DNA from: a virus
Strand: one strand, 5' to 3'
IMG/VR virus record: IMGVR_UViG_3300042936_001070
Coordinates: 1 to 22,257 of that record
Length of the DNA: 22,257 nucleotides
In this document: positions 12,468 to 19,849 of the stretch, one piece after another
Layout: every line of letters begins with the position of its first letter
Numbering within the stretch: the stretch's first letter is position 1
Position numbers and translations under genes: made by a program
The notes under the pieces: model-generated
What the model was told of the DNA's origin: nothing
What the model saw: only the letters and a program-made list of their open reading frames with translations
Databases searched by the model: none

Positions 12468-13681
12468 TAATTTTCTACCCTTACTTCAGGAAAATATCTT
12501 AAAAACACATAGGTACGGTTGCCCTGGGTTGACAATATTTTCTTTTTGATCTCATCAAAGAAATTCCAGGCCAGCGGAACAAACAAAATTTTCTGATTGC
12601 TTACCAGATCGTCAAGTTGGCTTGACCCTATAATGGGAATATGTCTGCCTGGACTATACTTGCCTTGTTTAATTGGGTTATCATCAATTATGTAATCAAG
12701 GTCAGTGTCAGCATAGTTCAACAATGTGTTGCCTTTTGCTGCTGCACCGTAGCCCACAATGCTGTATCCTTGTTCGCGAAACATTATAATTCTGGATGCA
12801 AACTCGCTGCCAATCTTGTGGGTGCGCGATCTCCAGCGATTGTACGAGTCCGCTTGCAACAAGTCAGATTCCATTGCAATAAGATTTTGAATATGATTGG
12901 GGCGGCCACGAGCTGCGCTGATCACAAACACATAACTGGTTCCGTGTATGGGCGTTTTTATTGCGTCAACCAAGTGCATGCCTGTACGCTTACACAATTC
13001 ATTCATGCTGTTGATGTTATAGAAACTCACATGTTCATGATAGATAGTGTCAAACTCTCCGTTGCGAATCATGTCAGCCTGACTGGTCTGCACAAAAAAC
13101 AAACTGTTGTCCTTCATCAACGGTTTAATTAAACCAAGATAGGTCACTGGATCAGGATTATGCGCAAAGCTGTTCTGTGCTACCAATATATCAAACTTGT
13201 TTGTGTCTAGTCGGTTGATGCTGGTCTGATCAAAGAATCCACAAACTACCTTGTGCCCTTTGGCCACGCTGGTACCATGTAAATTTTCTGCAGGGTCTAT
13301 TCCATAGGTCAGATATCCATGCTGTTTATATGCATCCAGTTGACTGCCGTCGTTGCAGCCAATGTCCAGTACTGATCCAATCCAGTGTCCCGAATACTCC
13401 CTACTCCATTTGGCAAACCAATTCATATAATCCAGATATGTTTGGCTAGTTCCGCTCACATAGGCATAATCGCGATATATAATGTCAGGATCCACAATAT
13501 GTGTGAGTTGTAAATGATTGCAGTAGGCGCAACGATTTACCGCTAGCGGATAGTACTGATCCAGTGGCACTGGTTCCGTGGTGTAAGTATTGGCCAAGGG
13601 TTGGTTGCCAAGATCCAACGTTAGTTCTAGATTAAGGCCACCACACGACACACAATGATCAAGTTTGGTTAAAGTTTGCAT
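12467..13681 (-). CDS. Sugar C-methyltransferase, zinc-binding type
   Basis: A 404-aa three-domain enzyme of the NDP-hexulose C-methyltransferase family (TylC3/NovU type): an N-terminal zinc module with CVSCGG and CAYCNHLQL, a class I SAM domain with motif I VLDIGCNDGSQL and GIDPAE, the family's YHEHVSFYN catalytic segment, and a C-terminal domain with GYGAAAKGNTLLNY...IDDNPIKQGKYSPG. These enzymes methylate C3 (sometimes C5) of NDP-4-keto-6-deoxysugars. The 4,6-dehydratase that would make such a ketosugar is two genes upstream, so a branched-chain methyl sugar is a sound inference. Exact position of methylation is unknown. Length is normal for the family (about 410 aa). Confidence 0.9.
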   Translation of the reverse strand: MQTLTKLDHCVSCGGLNLELTLDLGNQPLANTYTTEPVPLDQYYPLAVNRCAYCNHLQLTHIVDPDIIYRDYAYVSGTSQTYLDYMNWFAKWSREYSGHWIGSVLDIGCNDGSQLDAYKQHGYLTYGIDPAENLHGTSVAKGHKVVCGFFDQTSINRLDTNKFDILVAQNSFAHNPDPVTYLGLIKPLMKDNSLFFVQTSQADMIRNGEFDTIYHEHVSFYNINSMNELCKRTGMHLVDAIKTPIHGTSYVFVISAARGRPNHIQNLIAMESDLLQADSYNRWRSRTHKIGSEFASRIIMFREQGYSIVGYGAAAKGNTLLNYADTDLDYIIDDNPIKQGKYSPGRHIPIIGSSQLDDLVSNQKILFVPLAWNFFDEIKKKILSTQGNRTYVFLRYFPEVRVEN

Positions 13682-13683
13682 GA

Positions 13684-14394
13684 TTAGTTTTTGATAGGTA
13701 CACCATTTGGAGCAATACTTCCTTCAACTCCTAGCACAGGAATTTCTGTGACCAAGTGTGTGGGCAAGAATTTGTACAGCACATGTTCAATATCAGCATA
13801 TCCGCCTTGACTCACACGTTGGCCTATATAACTTAGACTATCATTGTAGACCTGTATCACACGTTCAGTTTGATCAGCAGGCCACGACCACAGTCTGGCC
13901 ATGTATTGCAATTCAATTCCGGTTACTTCAAAAGGAAATTGACTGGCATTTTTTGGTCCAATGATGATACGATCCGCATTGTGTTCATATACATCTAGAT
14001 CAAACTCATCATTGAGTAAATAACGTCCGGACATTTTATGAACACGGTCATAACCCGCAAAGTCTCCATCGTCTTGGCACATACGCAATGTACGGCCAAA
14101 ACACATGATCTCTGTGGAGTTTTTGACTACATCCCAGTTGGTACTTTGATAAATGGCCTGCACATCTGGATCCGGACCAAAGTCCATTAGTAAATCACAA
14201 TTTTCTTCAATCAATGCACTCTGTGCATCAGTTAACGGAGTACCAGCACACTCCATGACAATAATTTTGCAACCTGGTACTCGTTGTCTAATATTTTGCA
14301 AGGTTGTTAGTGTTTGCTGCATACGGGCAGCTGGTGTATACACCCCAAACTTGCTATTAACTGCTGAAGTGACTACAAAACAATGTCGAATCAT
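13684..14394 (-). CDS. Putative GT-A glycosyltransferase
   Basis: A 236-aa protein, started at ATG 14394 (MIRHCFVVTSAVNSKFGVYT) because this overlaps the dehydratase stop as ATGA; the frame opens 12 bases earlier with a second ATG. Features include an N-terminal strand-loop, a TLTTLQNIRQRVPGCKIIVMEC Rossmann-like segment and VHKMSGRYLLNDEF, a motif (K-x-SGRY-x-L) recurring in small glycosyltransferase-like proteins of O-antigen clusters. No DxD is obvious, so donor and metal use are open. It lies between the dehydratase and the C-methyltransferase, in one coupled chain, and probably transfers the deoxysugar they make. The family name is uncertain. Confidence 0.65.
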   Translation of the reverse strand: MIRHCFVVTSAVNSKFGVYTPAARMQQTLTTLQNIRQRVPGCKIIVMECAGTPLTDAQSALIEENCDLLMDFGPDPDVQAIYQSTNWDVVKNSTEIMCFGRTLRMCQDDGDFAGYDRVHKMSGRYLLNDEFDLDVYEHNADRIIIGPKNASQFPFEVTGIELQYMARLWSWPADQTERVIQVYNDSLSYIGQRVSQGGYADIEHVLYKFLPTHLVTEIPVLGVEGSIAPNGVPIKN

Positions 14395-15425
14395 TTGCGT
14401 AACCATCTTTCGTTTGCCAATGTCCAGTCAACCATACCTTTGATACGTTCACTGAGTTTGATCTTTGGCTCCCAACCTAGGCTGGCAAGTAATCCACCAT
14501 CTAGTGCATAGCGCATGTCGTGTCCGGGGCGACTGGTATGGAAGTCAGTCATTTCATATTTTAGTTCTTTACCAACAGCAGCAGCAATCATTTGTGCCAG
14601 TGTAAGATTATCAATCTCTTCTGTACCAACAAGATTAAATTTAGGACAATGTGCATGACCATAATCACCGGTGTGTTGATAATCCTGGAGATTGAGAATA
14701 AACATCAAGCCTTCAGCAACATCTTGAGCATGAATATACATACGACTGCCTGCAACAGTACGTGAAGGATCTGCATGTATAACCACTGGTTCACCATCTC
14801 GAACCTTTTGTATGGTGGCTGGAATAAACTTCTCAGGGTGCTGGCGCTCGCCAAACACATTCATGGTATGTGTAACAACAATGGGTATCTTGTAAGTGTT
14901 CTCGTATGCTACGCAAAACTCTTCAGCTGCAGCCTTGCTGGCTGAATACGGATTGGTACTGTTATATCTGTCGTACTCTTTATATGCCACTCCTGGGGGT
15001 GCAATGCCGTAAATTTCATCAGTGCTAAAATACACAAAGCGTTCAAGATTGGGCAAATGTTTACGTGCATAGTCCAGCATGTTCACTGTTCCAACCACAT
15101 TATCTTGTACAAATTCCATGGGATAAGTGATACTGCGGTCCACGTGGCTTCCGGCTGCAAGATGCAGGATAATATCCACTGGACCAATGTCTGCCACGAT
15201 TTGGCTATTCAATTCCGCTTTGAGGTCATGAAAGATGATCCGCATACGACGTGCCACTTGTTGCGGATCATGCTGTTGTAGCATATCGTGTAACCTGTTT
15301 AGGTTGCCAGAGATATCAAGCCGATCCAAACAGACAATGTTCCAATCTGTTTCGTGTAGTACTTTATCTATTACGTGATGCGCAATGAAGCCGGCGCCGC
15401 CGGTTATTAAGACTGTTTTTGACAT
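14391..15425 (-). CDS. NDP-hexose 4,6-dehydratase (RmlB-like)
   Basis: A 344-aa extended SDR of normal length. It shows the NAD loop GGAGFIA (9-15), the HLAAGSHVDRSI segment, STDEIYG with the Thr135-Asp136-Glu137 triad that marks 4,6-dehydratases, and Tyr160-x3-Lys164. The reaction converts NDP-glucose (dTDP in RmlB) or a related NDP-hexose to the 4-keto-6-deoxy form, the branch-point for most deoxysugars. The nucleotide cannot be told from motifs. First gene of the eleven-gene sugar operon; GAGGAAAC precedes ATG. A late-promoter-like AATAAATA within a hairpin lies 28 bp upstream, and read-through from the 49-aa gene promoter is also possible. Product could feed both the C-methyltransferase and, if CDP-linked, the RfbH-type enzyme. 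Confidence 0.9.
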   Translation of the reverse strand: MSKTVLITGGAGFIAHHVIDKVLHETDWNIVCLDRLDISGNLNRLHDMLQQHDPQQVARRMRIIFHDLKAELNSQIVADIGPVDIILHLAAGSHVDRSITYPMEFVQDNVVGTVNMLDYARKHLPNLERFVYFSTDEIYGIAPPGVAYKEYDRYNSTNPYSASKAAAEEFCVAYENTYKIPIVVTHTMNVFGERQHPEKFIPATIQKVRDGEPVVIHADPSRTVAGSRMYIHAQDVAEGLMFILNLQDYQHTGDYGHAHCPKFNLVGTEEIDNLTLAQMIAAAVGKELKYEMTDFHTSRPGHDMRYALDGGLLASLGWEPKIKLSERIKGMVDWTLANERWLRK

Positions 15426-15443
15426 GTTTCCTCAGGAATTATT

Positions 15444-15461
15444 GAATAAACGTATTTATTC
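15444..15461. repeat. Inverted repeat before the dehydratase gene
   Basis: A perfect 7-bp inverted repeat, GAATAAA-cgta-TTTATTC, covers the stop codon of the 49-aa gene. Being purely AT-rich with no T-tract, it is a poor terminator; it may be a protein-binding site or coincide with the late-promoter-like core. Confidence 0.6.
15453..15460 (-). promoter_or_regulatory. Candidate T4-like late promoter of the sugar operon
   Basis: Minus-strand AATAAATA agrees with the NATAAATA late consensus reported for T4-like cyanophages, and lies 28 bp upstream of the dehydratase ATG, a suitable leader length. It overlaps the end of the 49-aa gene and the inverted repeat at 15444-15461. Confidence 0.42.
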
Positions 15462-15605
15462 TGACGCTTTAGGAGCAATATATTGTTTAATATGACTCAT
15501 AGCCTTACGAGCAGTATCAAACACATATTCGATGGTTTCTTCTTCAAGTTGAACTACTACAACAAATCCATTTGCCACTTTTCGAATTTCAATTGATTCA
15601 AACAT
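15456..15605 (-). CDS. Small conserved-looking phage protein, 49 aa
   Basis: ATG at 15605 follows a near-perfect AGGAGGT ribosome-binding site. The 49-aa product (MFESIEIRKVANGFVVVVQL, then EEETIEYVFDTARKAMSHIKQYI) has a three-strand-then-helix pattern; the YVFDT-x-x-KA segment resembles short hypothetical proteins I recall from T4-like cyanophages, without known function. It has its own promoter (15631-15659) embedded in the end of the GT17-like gene. The combination of strong promoter, strong ribosome-binding site and small size suggests high, perhaps early, expression. It precedes the sugar operon by 30 bp and read-through into the dehydratase gene is likely, as no real terminator intervenes. 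Confidence 0.85.
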   Translation of the reverse strand: MFESIEIRKVANGFVVVVQLEEETIEYVFDTARKAMSHIKQYIAPKASE

Positions 15606-15630
15606 AGAACCTCCTGTTGGTTGATTTGCT

Positions 15631-15659
15631 ATTATAGCATAGGTGGAAGATAATGTCTA
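15631..15659 (-). promoter_or_regulatory. Sigma70-like promoter inside the GT17-like gene end
   Basis: Minus-strand TAGACA, 17-bp spacer ending ATGC (extended -10), TATAAT. The TAA within TATAAT is the stop codon of the GT17-like gene, so the promoter is encoded in that gene's last ten codons. Confidence 0.83.
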
Positions 15660-16492
15660 GCTGAATGAGTATTATTTGCCGGTTCAATCAGATGTTGCCC
15701 AAACTCTGCCAGGTTGTCAAGCAAAGTAACGGGCAAGTAGTCATCAATTGCCACAAGTGCAAATTGATAATCATTGTTGGTACGAATGATGCCGGTGCCT
15801 TTACGGATACTGTCTTCAATATCCAGCTGGTCAAGTATTTCGGGTTTGTTTGTTTCGCTATGGGCAAAACTTTGTATTTTGCTTCGAGCAAAATCTTCTG
15901 TGCCCAAATAGGTAAAGTGCCAACCAGCATGCTCAATGATTTCTATGTTGCCATCACTGTGATTCAATGCAAAACTGTGTAGCACATGTCGCATGCGACG
16001 AAAGTCCTCGGCGCTGGACAACACCTGTTTACGCACTGCGCCGGACCATACTGTGTATAGGTCTTGAGTGACCATCATGTAGTTGAACTTGAAGTTGAAC
16101 AAAGGCATTCTAAATCCCCAAACCGAGCCCGGCGCAGTGCGTAATCGTTGCACAGTGCCTGGCCGCGGAATTTCATCCACATCGCCAATCATGATGATGT
16201 CCAACGGATCTGCAGCAGCAATGCCTTGAGCAATGCTGTCGCGTTGGTAGCGTTCTCTACCCCATGCATCAGTATCTTGGGGCATGTCTTGGACTGCTAC
16301 ATGTATTATTTTATCTGCCCATTTTTTAAATCTCTCAGCATTGTCCTGATAATAGAACGGTTTTTGTTGATTTTGGAATGTCCTGTTGGCTTCTACTAGA
16401 ACAAAATGATCCACGTGGTCGTACAATTCACGTAGTCGTAATTCAAGTAGATCAAATTCGTTGTAAAAGGTAAAGCAATCGTATATTTTCAT
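15632..16492 (-). CDS. GT17-like glycosyltransferase
   Basis: A 286-aa protein started at ATG 16492 (MKIYDCFTFYNEFDLLELRL), which begins directly with the family motif; an in-frame extension to 16567 would overlap the promoter. YDCF-x-FYNE-x-DLLE-x-RL, the VLVEANRTFQNQQKP segment and IIMIGDVDEIPRP are the known markers of family GT17 (beta-1,4-N-acetylglucosaminyltransferase type), with DVDE as the metal-binding acid cluster. Bacterial and viral members have unknown acceptors. It is read from the leftward arm of the divergent promoter, so it is expressed together with the rightward sugar genes. The ribosome-binding site is weak. Its final codons double as a promoter. Confidence 0.88.
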   Translation of the reverse strand: MKIYDCFTFYNEFDLLELRLRELYDHVDHFVLVEANRTFQNQQKPFYYQDNAERFKKWADKIIHVAVQDMPQDTDAWGRERYQRDSIAQGIAAADPLDIIMIGDVDEIPRPGTVQRLRTAPGSVWGFRMPLFNFKFNYMMVTQDLYTVWSGAVRKQVLSSAEDFRRMRHVLHSFALNHSDGNIEIIEHAGWHFTYLGTEDFARSKIQSFAHSETNKPEILDQLDIEDSIRKGTGIIRTNNDYQFALVAIDDYLPVTLLDNLAEFGQHLIEPANNTHSARHYLPPML

Positions 16493-16534
16493 ATGTGTAC
16501 TTACTGTATTTTGTATGTTAGAATTAAAAAACTG

Positions 16535-16563
16535 TTGATCTTTGTGCAGATTAAATATATAAT
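16535..16563 (+). promoter_or_regulatory. Rightward arm of overlapping divergent promoter
   Basis: TTGATC, 17-bp spacer, TATAAT on the plus strand, predicted start about 20 nt before the GT34-like ATG. Its -10 box shares 16559-16563 with the -10 of the opposite promoter. Confidence 0.8.
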
Positions 16564-16587
16564 ACACTTATCTACTTTGGAAATCAA
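16559..16587 (-). promoter_or_regulatory. Leftward arm of overlapping divergent promoter
   Basis: Minus-strand TTGATT, 17-bp spacer, TATTAT. The predicted leader to the GT17-like ATG is about 60 nt. Polymerase cannot sit on both arms at once because the -10 elements coincide. Confidence 0.7.
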
Positions 16588-16589
16588 CG

Positions 16590-17249
16590 ATGAATTTTGC
16601 TATTGTAACAGCACACAATGAACAATTTCAACCACTTGCAGACATAACATGGAACCAAAATAAAAAACTATACTGCGAAAAATGGGGATATGATGCTCTT
16701 GCCATGACTGAAGGGTTTCAGCATCCAGTACAGTATATTAGTTTTGAACGTTCAAATTACATTGCGGATCTACTAGAGTCTGGCAAATATGATTGGATCC
16801 ACGCAGTAGGTTGCGACACCATGATTACTAACTTTGATATTCGGTTAGAAGATTTGGTAGATGACGATTATGATTTTGTAATTGCTGTTGATTGCTACAA
16901 TATCAACAATGACAGCTTTTTGGCACGGGCCACTCCCAACACCATTGCATGGTTGCGCAACACTGTGAGTCTACGTGAGGCATATTCAGGTGCAAAATGG
17001 TTAGACCAGTCGGCCATGATTGACACCATTGACATGATGGGTGATCGTATCAAAATTGTCCCACAGCGTGTCATGAACTCGTATGATTACGATCAGTATC
17101 CTGGCCTAGTTCCGCATATCTATAAAAAGGATTTACTTGGAAATGATGGTCAATGGCAGCCAGGTGATTTCTTGATTCACTGGCCAGCTGTGGCGTTGGA
17201 TAAAAGAATTGTGTTGGCCCAAAACATGTTGGAGCAAGTGATCAAATGA
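16590..17249 (+). CDS. GT34-like glycosyltransferase (GMA12/MNN10 family)
   Basis: A 219-aa GT-A protein. KYDWIHAVGCDTMITNFDIR corresponds to the 'W-x-DxD-x-x-I-x-N' donor-binding region of galactosyl/mannosyltransferases of the GMA12/MNN10 family, here with a GCDT in place of a plain DxD; DFVIAVDCYNINNDSFLAR and KWLDQSAMID follow as in that family, and HWPA near the C-terminus is the usual final histidine motif. It likely moves galactose, mannose or xylose onto a surface glycan. First gene of the rightward operon with a short leader and a GGAAATC ribosome-binding site; it overlaps the methyltransferase by 4 bp. Phage members of this family are known in aquatic T4-like genomes, but acceptors are unknown. 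Confidence 0.85.
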   Translation: MNFAIVTAHNEQFQPLADITWNQNKKLYCEKWGYDALAMTEGFQHPVQYISFERSNYIADLLESGKYDWIHAVGCDTMITNFDIRLEDLVDDDYDFVIAVDCYNINNDSFLARATPNTIAWLRNTVSLREAYSGAKWLDQSAMIDTIDMMGDRIKIVPQRVMNSYDYDQYPGLVPHIYKKDLLGNDGQWQPGDFLIHWPAVALDKRIVLAQNMLEQVIK

Positions 17250-17974
17250 GATTGTCAACTGTCAATTACTCTGAAGTAAAGTGCAAAATTTGCAATCACG
17301 ACACTTCCATATGGGGGTGTGTGGATTTTAATAAAAACTGCGAAGAACGCAACGGCATGTACTTGCCGTATACCGGTGTAGCCATTTACTACTTAAAATG
17401 CAATCACTGCGAATACTTGTTCAGCCCAGATTTTGATGCTTGGAGCAAAGACGACTTTAAAGATCTTATTTACAACGATGACTATATTGTGGTTGATCCT
17501 GAATATGACGGCAAAAGAAGCGTCAATGACGCCCAATATTTTCTCAATCGCTTGCAAATAAGCAAGGATCTTAGTATACTAGACTATGGCGCTGGTCCAG
17601 CTGTGTTGAGTCAGGAACTGGCCAAACACGGATACACAGTTGATAGTTGGGATCCAATGTGGGGTACTGATCCAAACTGGCCAGCTGATAAGAAATTTGA
17701 TTTGATCATGGCATGGGAAGTACTTGAACATACTCCTACTCCCATAGAAACATTAGCGGAAATGCACAGTTGGTTAGCACCAGGTGGTTCAATACTGTTA
17801 GCAACTTGCAGTACTGGTATCATGCAAGGACGACGTGATCCTGCATTTTGGTATTTGAGTCCAAGAAACGGACATGTCTGTATGTACTCTGACCGGAGTC
17901 TAGATGTGTTGTTTTCAAAATTTGGTATGAAGGTGCAACACGATCCATGGAACATTCACTTAGCCACTTATTAA
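17246..17974 (+). CDS. Class I SAM methyltransferase with zinc knuckles
   Basis: A 242-aa protein: an N-terminal cysteine module (CKICNH, then CNHCEYLF, four ligands) leads into a Methyltransf_23-type core with motif I ILDYGAGPAVLSQELAKHG, an acidic DSWDP, FDLIMAWEVLEHTP and LAPGGSILLATC, ending in a FWYLSPRNGHVCMYSDRSLD segment typical of this subgroup. Such enzymes in surface-sugar clusters methylate hydroxyls of sugars or related small molecules; the substrate here is unknown. Start overlaps the GT34-like stop (ATGA). The next ATG lies one base after its stop, without a ribosome-binding site, so the RfbH-like gene depends on coupled translation. Confidence 0.88.
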   Translation: MRLSTVNYSEVKCKICNHDTSIWGCVDFNKNCEERNGMYLPYTGVAIYYLKCNHCEYLFSPDFDAWSKDDFKDLIYNDDYIVVDPEYDGKRSVNDAQYFLNRLQISKDLSILDYGAGPAVLSQELAKHGYTVDSWDPMWGTDPNWPADKKFDLIMAWEVLEHTPTPIETLAEMHSWLAPGGSILLATCSTGIMQGRRDPAFWYLSPRNGHVCMYSDRSLDVLFSKFGMKVQHDPWNIHLATY

Positions 17975-17975
17975 T

Positions 17976-19295
17976 ATGAAAGAAATTCTAGATTTAGTCA
18001 AGCAACACATCGAACAAAAACAAGCAAACAAGACCTGGACTGCAGGCAAAGACTTTGTTAACTATGCTGGTGCCTATTACGATTCTGACGAATACGTGGC
18101 TGGTGTTGCAAGCTTGCTTGACGGTTGGCTTGCCATGGGCAATCAAGGGTTAAACTTTGAACGCGAATTCCCCAAACAGTTTGGCAAGACTCGAGGCATT
18201 GTTACCAACTCTGGCAGTTCAAGTAACCTGCTGATGATGAGTGCGCTGACCAGCAAACGTGGTTACAACTTGCCCAAAGGCACCAAGGTGTTAATGCCTA
18301 TTGCAGGCTTTCCCACCACACTCAATCCCACACTACAAGTTGGCTTTGTTCCTGTTTTTGTAGACATCGAACTTGATACACTTAATCTTGATGTGGATCA
18401 ATGTGAACTAATACTTGCCAATAATCCTGACATACGAGTTATCACATTTGCACATGTGTTGGGCAATCCTCCCAACATGGATCGTGTCATGGCTTTGGTT
18501 AAAAAATATGAACTGATACTGTTAGAAGATTGTTGTGATGCATTAGGCAGCACTTACGACAGTAAACCGTTAGGTAGCTTTGGCCTAATGGCCAGCTGTA
18601 GTTTTTATCCTGCACATCATATGACCATGGGAGAAGGTGGCTATGTGGCCACCAACGATGCCAACACTGATGTTATTTTGCGTAGCTTCCGCGAATGGGG
18701 GCGTGGTTGTTACTGTGTAGGACCAGAAGCTAACAAATTAAAGTGCGGTACCTGTGGACAGCGTTTTCAAGAATGGATCCCGGAATTACCAGGGGAAATT
18801 TTTGATCACAAGTACGTGTACGACGAAATTGGCTATAATCTAAAACCAATTGAATTACAGTGTGCCATGGGCATGCAGCAACTTAAAAAATTACCAGAAA
18901 TACACAGTCTTCGACGACGCAACTATCAATTGCTGTTTGATATCTACGAAAAGCACGAGCAGTTCTTTCATTTGCCCAGAGCACAAGCAAAGTCAGATCC
19001 CAGCTGGTTTGCTTTTCCGTTGACTGTACGCAAAGATGCGCCGTTTAAACGTAGCGATTTGGTTGAGTATTTGGAAGAAAACTTAATTCAGACCAGGCCT
19101 TACTTTGCTGGTAACATCATGTTACAACCAGCATACAGCCATTTGATGGATCCTGCTATAGCAAGAGATAATTTTCCAAATGCCACACATGCCATGACTC
19201 ACACTTACTTTCATGGTACCAGTCCTGTTATTACACCAGAGCAAATTGCCTACATTGGTGAAAAAGTTGATGGTTTTATGAGTTTATTTGTTTAA
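17976..19295 (+). CDS. rfbH: RfbH/E1-type iron-sulfur PMP-dependent 3-dehydrase
   Basis: A 439-aa DegT-fold enzyme matching E1 (AscC/DdhC/RfbH), which removes the C3 hydroxyl from CDP-4-keto-6-deoxyglucose, with pyridoxamine phosphate and a [2Fe-2S] cluster. SFYPAHHMTMGEGG carries His215 in place of the aminotransferase Lys, the hallmark of the dehydrase. Cluster ligands: Cys187-x57-Cys245-x-Cys247 reproduces the E1 spacing exactly; the fourth Cys is x7 away in E1, but here Cys257 (x9) or Cys260 (x12) because the loop before CGQRF is five residues longer. The rest (GNPPNMDRV, EDCCDALGSTY, KSDPSWFAFP) also follows RfbH. An E3-type reductase, needed to give electrons, was not seen in the window. 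No ribosome-binding site; probably coupled to the gene upstream. Confidence 0.92.
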   Translation: MKEILDLVKQHIEQKQANKTWTAGKDFVNYAGAYYDSDEYVAGVASLLDGWLAMGNQGLNFEREFPKQFGKTRGIVTNSGSSSNLLMMSALTSKRGYNLPKGTKVLMPIAGFPTTLNPTLQVGFVPVFVDIELDTLNLDVDQCELILANNPDIRVITFAHVLGNPPNMDRVMALVKKYELILLEDCCDALGSTYDSKPLGSFGLMASCSFYPAHHMTMGEGGYVATNDANTDVILRSFREWGRGCYCVGPEANKLKCGTCGQRFQEWIPELPGEIFDHKYVYDEIGYNLKPIELQCAMGMQQLKKLPEIHSLRRRNYQLLFDIYEKHEQFFHLPRAQAKSDPSWFAFPLTVRKDAPFKRSDLVEYLEENLIQTRPYFAGNIMLQPAYSHLMDPAIARDNFPNATHAMTHTYFHGTSPVITPEQIAYIGEKVDGFMSLFV

Positions 19296-19303
19296 GGAAA
19301 ATT

Positions 19304-19849
19304 ATGAAAAAAGCATTAATTATTACCAACACCGGTTTTCAAGATCATGAGTTAGTCTACCCGTATTATAGATTGCTTGCTGCCAATTTTTCTGTTGATG
19401 TGGTTGCTGACAAACAAGATGGCCAAGGGCGTGTTTATGGTATTCTTGGTTTAAACATGCCTTGCACTATATTAATTAAAGATTTTGTTGAAAATTTACA
19501 GCACTACATGACTGAGTATGATTTACTAGTTATACCCGGCGGAGTTAAGGCCATGGAAAAACTAAGACAAGTAAAATCAGTATTGGACTTTGTTTATGAG
19601 TGGAATAGCAAAGGAAAAATAATTGCCAGCACATGTAGTGGAGCCCAATTATTAATTTCGTCAAAGGTTGTTTTGGGACGCAACATTAGTGCATATTATG
19701 GTATGAAGGACGATGTCATTAATGCAGGTGCAACTTTTGTTGACCAGCCGTCGGTGATTGACCGCAATATTGTTTCCAGCCCACATTACGATCACATGGG
19801 CAAATGGATGGAAGACACTTTAGATTTATATAAAAAGAAGTATGGTTGA
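19304..19849 (+). CDS. DJ-1/PfpI-family protein
   Basis: A 181-aa class-I-glutamine-amidotransferase-like fold. GFQDHE (Glu16) and the nucleophile elbow STCSGAQ (Cys111) pair as in DJ-1/PfpI; an IVSSPHYDHMGKW segment near the C-terminus follows the family. Members act as proteases, deglycases, glyoxalases or redox chaperones; none of these can be picked from sequence. Strong AAGGAAAATT ribosome-binding site, so it is the best-translated gene of this operon by that measure. Its place between the RfbH-like and cupin genes suggests handling of a reactive carbonyl intermediate, which is only a hypothesis. It overlaps the cupin gene by 8 bp. Confidence 0.87.
   Translation: MKKALIITNTGFQDHELVYPYYRLLAANFSVDVVADKQDGQGRVYGILGLNMPCTILIKDFVENLQHYMTEYDLLVIPGGVKAMEKLRQVKSVLDFVYEWNSKGKIIASTCSGAQLLISSKVVLGRNISAYYGMKDDVINAGATFVDQPSVIDRNIVSSPHYDHMGKWMEDTLDLYKKKYG

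Noticed and set aside
12641-13132. Plus-strand open frame of 163 codons
   Set aside because: Antisense to the clearly recognised C-methyltransferase; Cys/Val-rich shadow with no ribosome-binding site.
16493-16567. N-terminal extension of the GT17-like protein
   Set aside because: The family motif starts at the ATG at 16492, and the extension begins within the promoter -10/spacer, upstream of the predicted transcription start.
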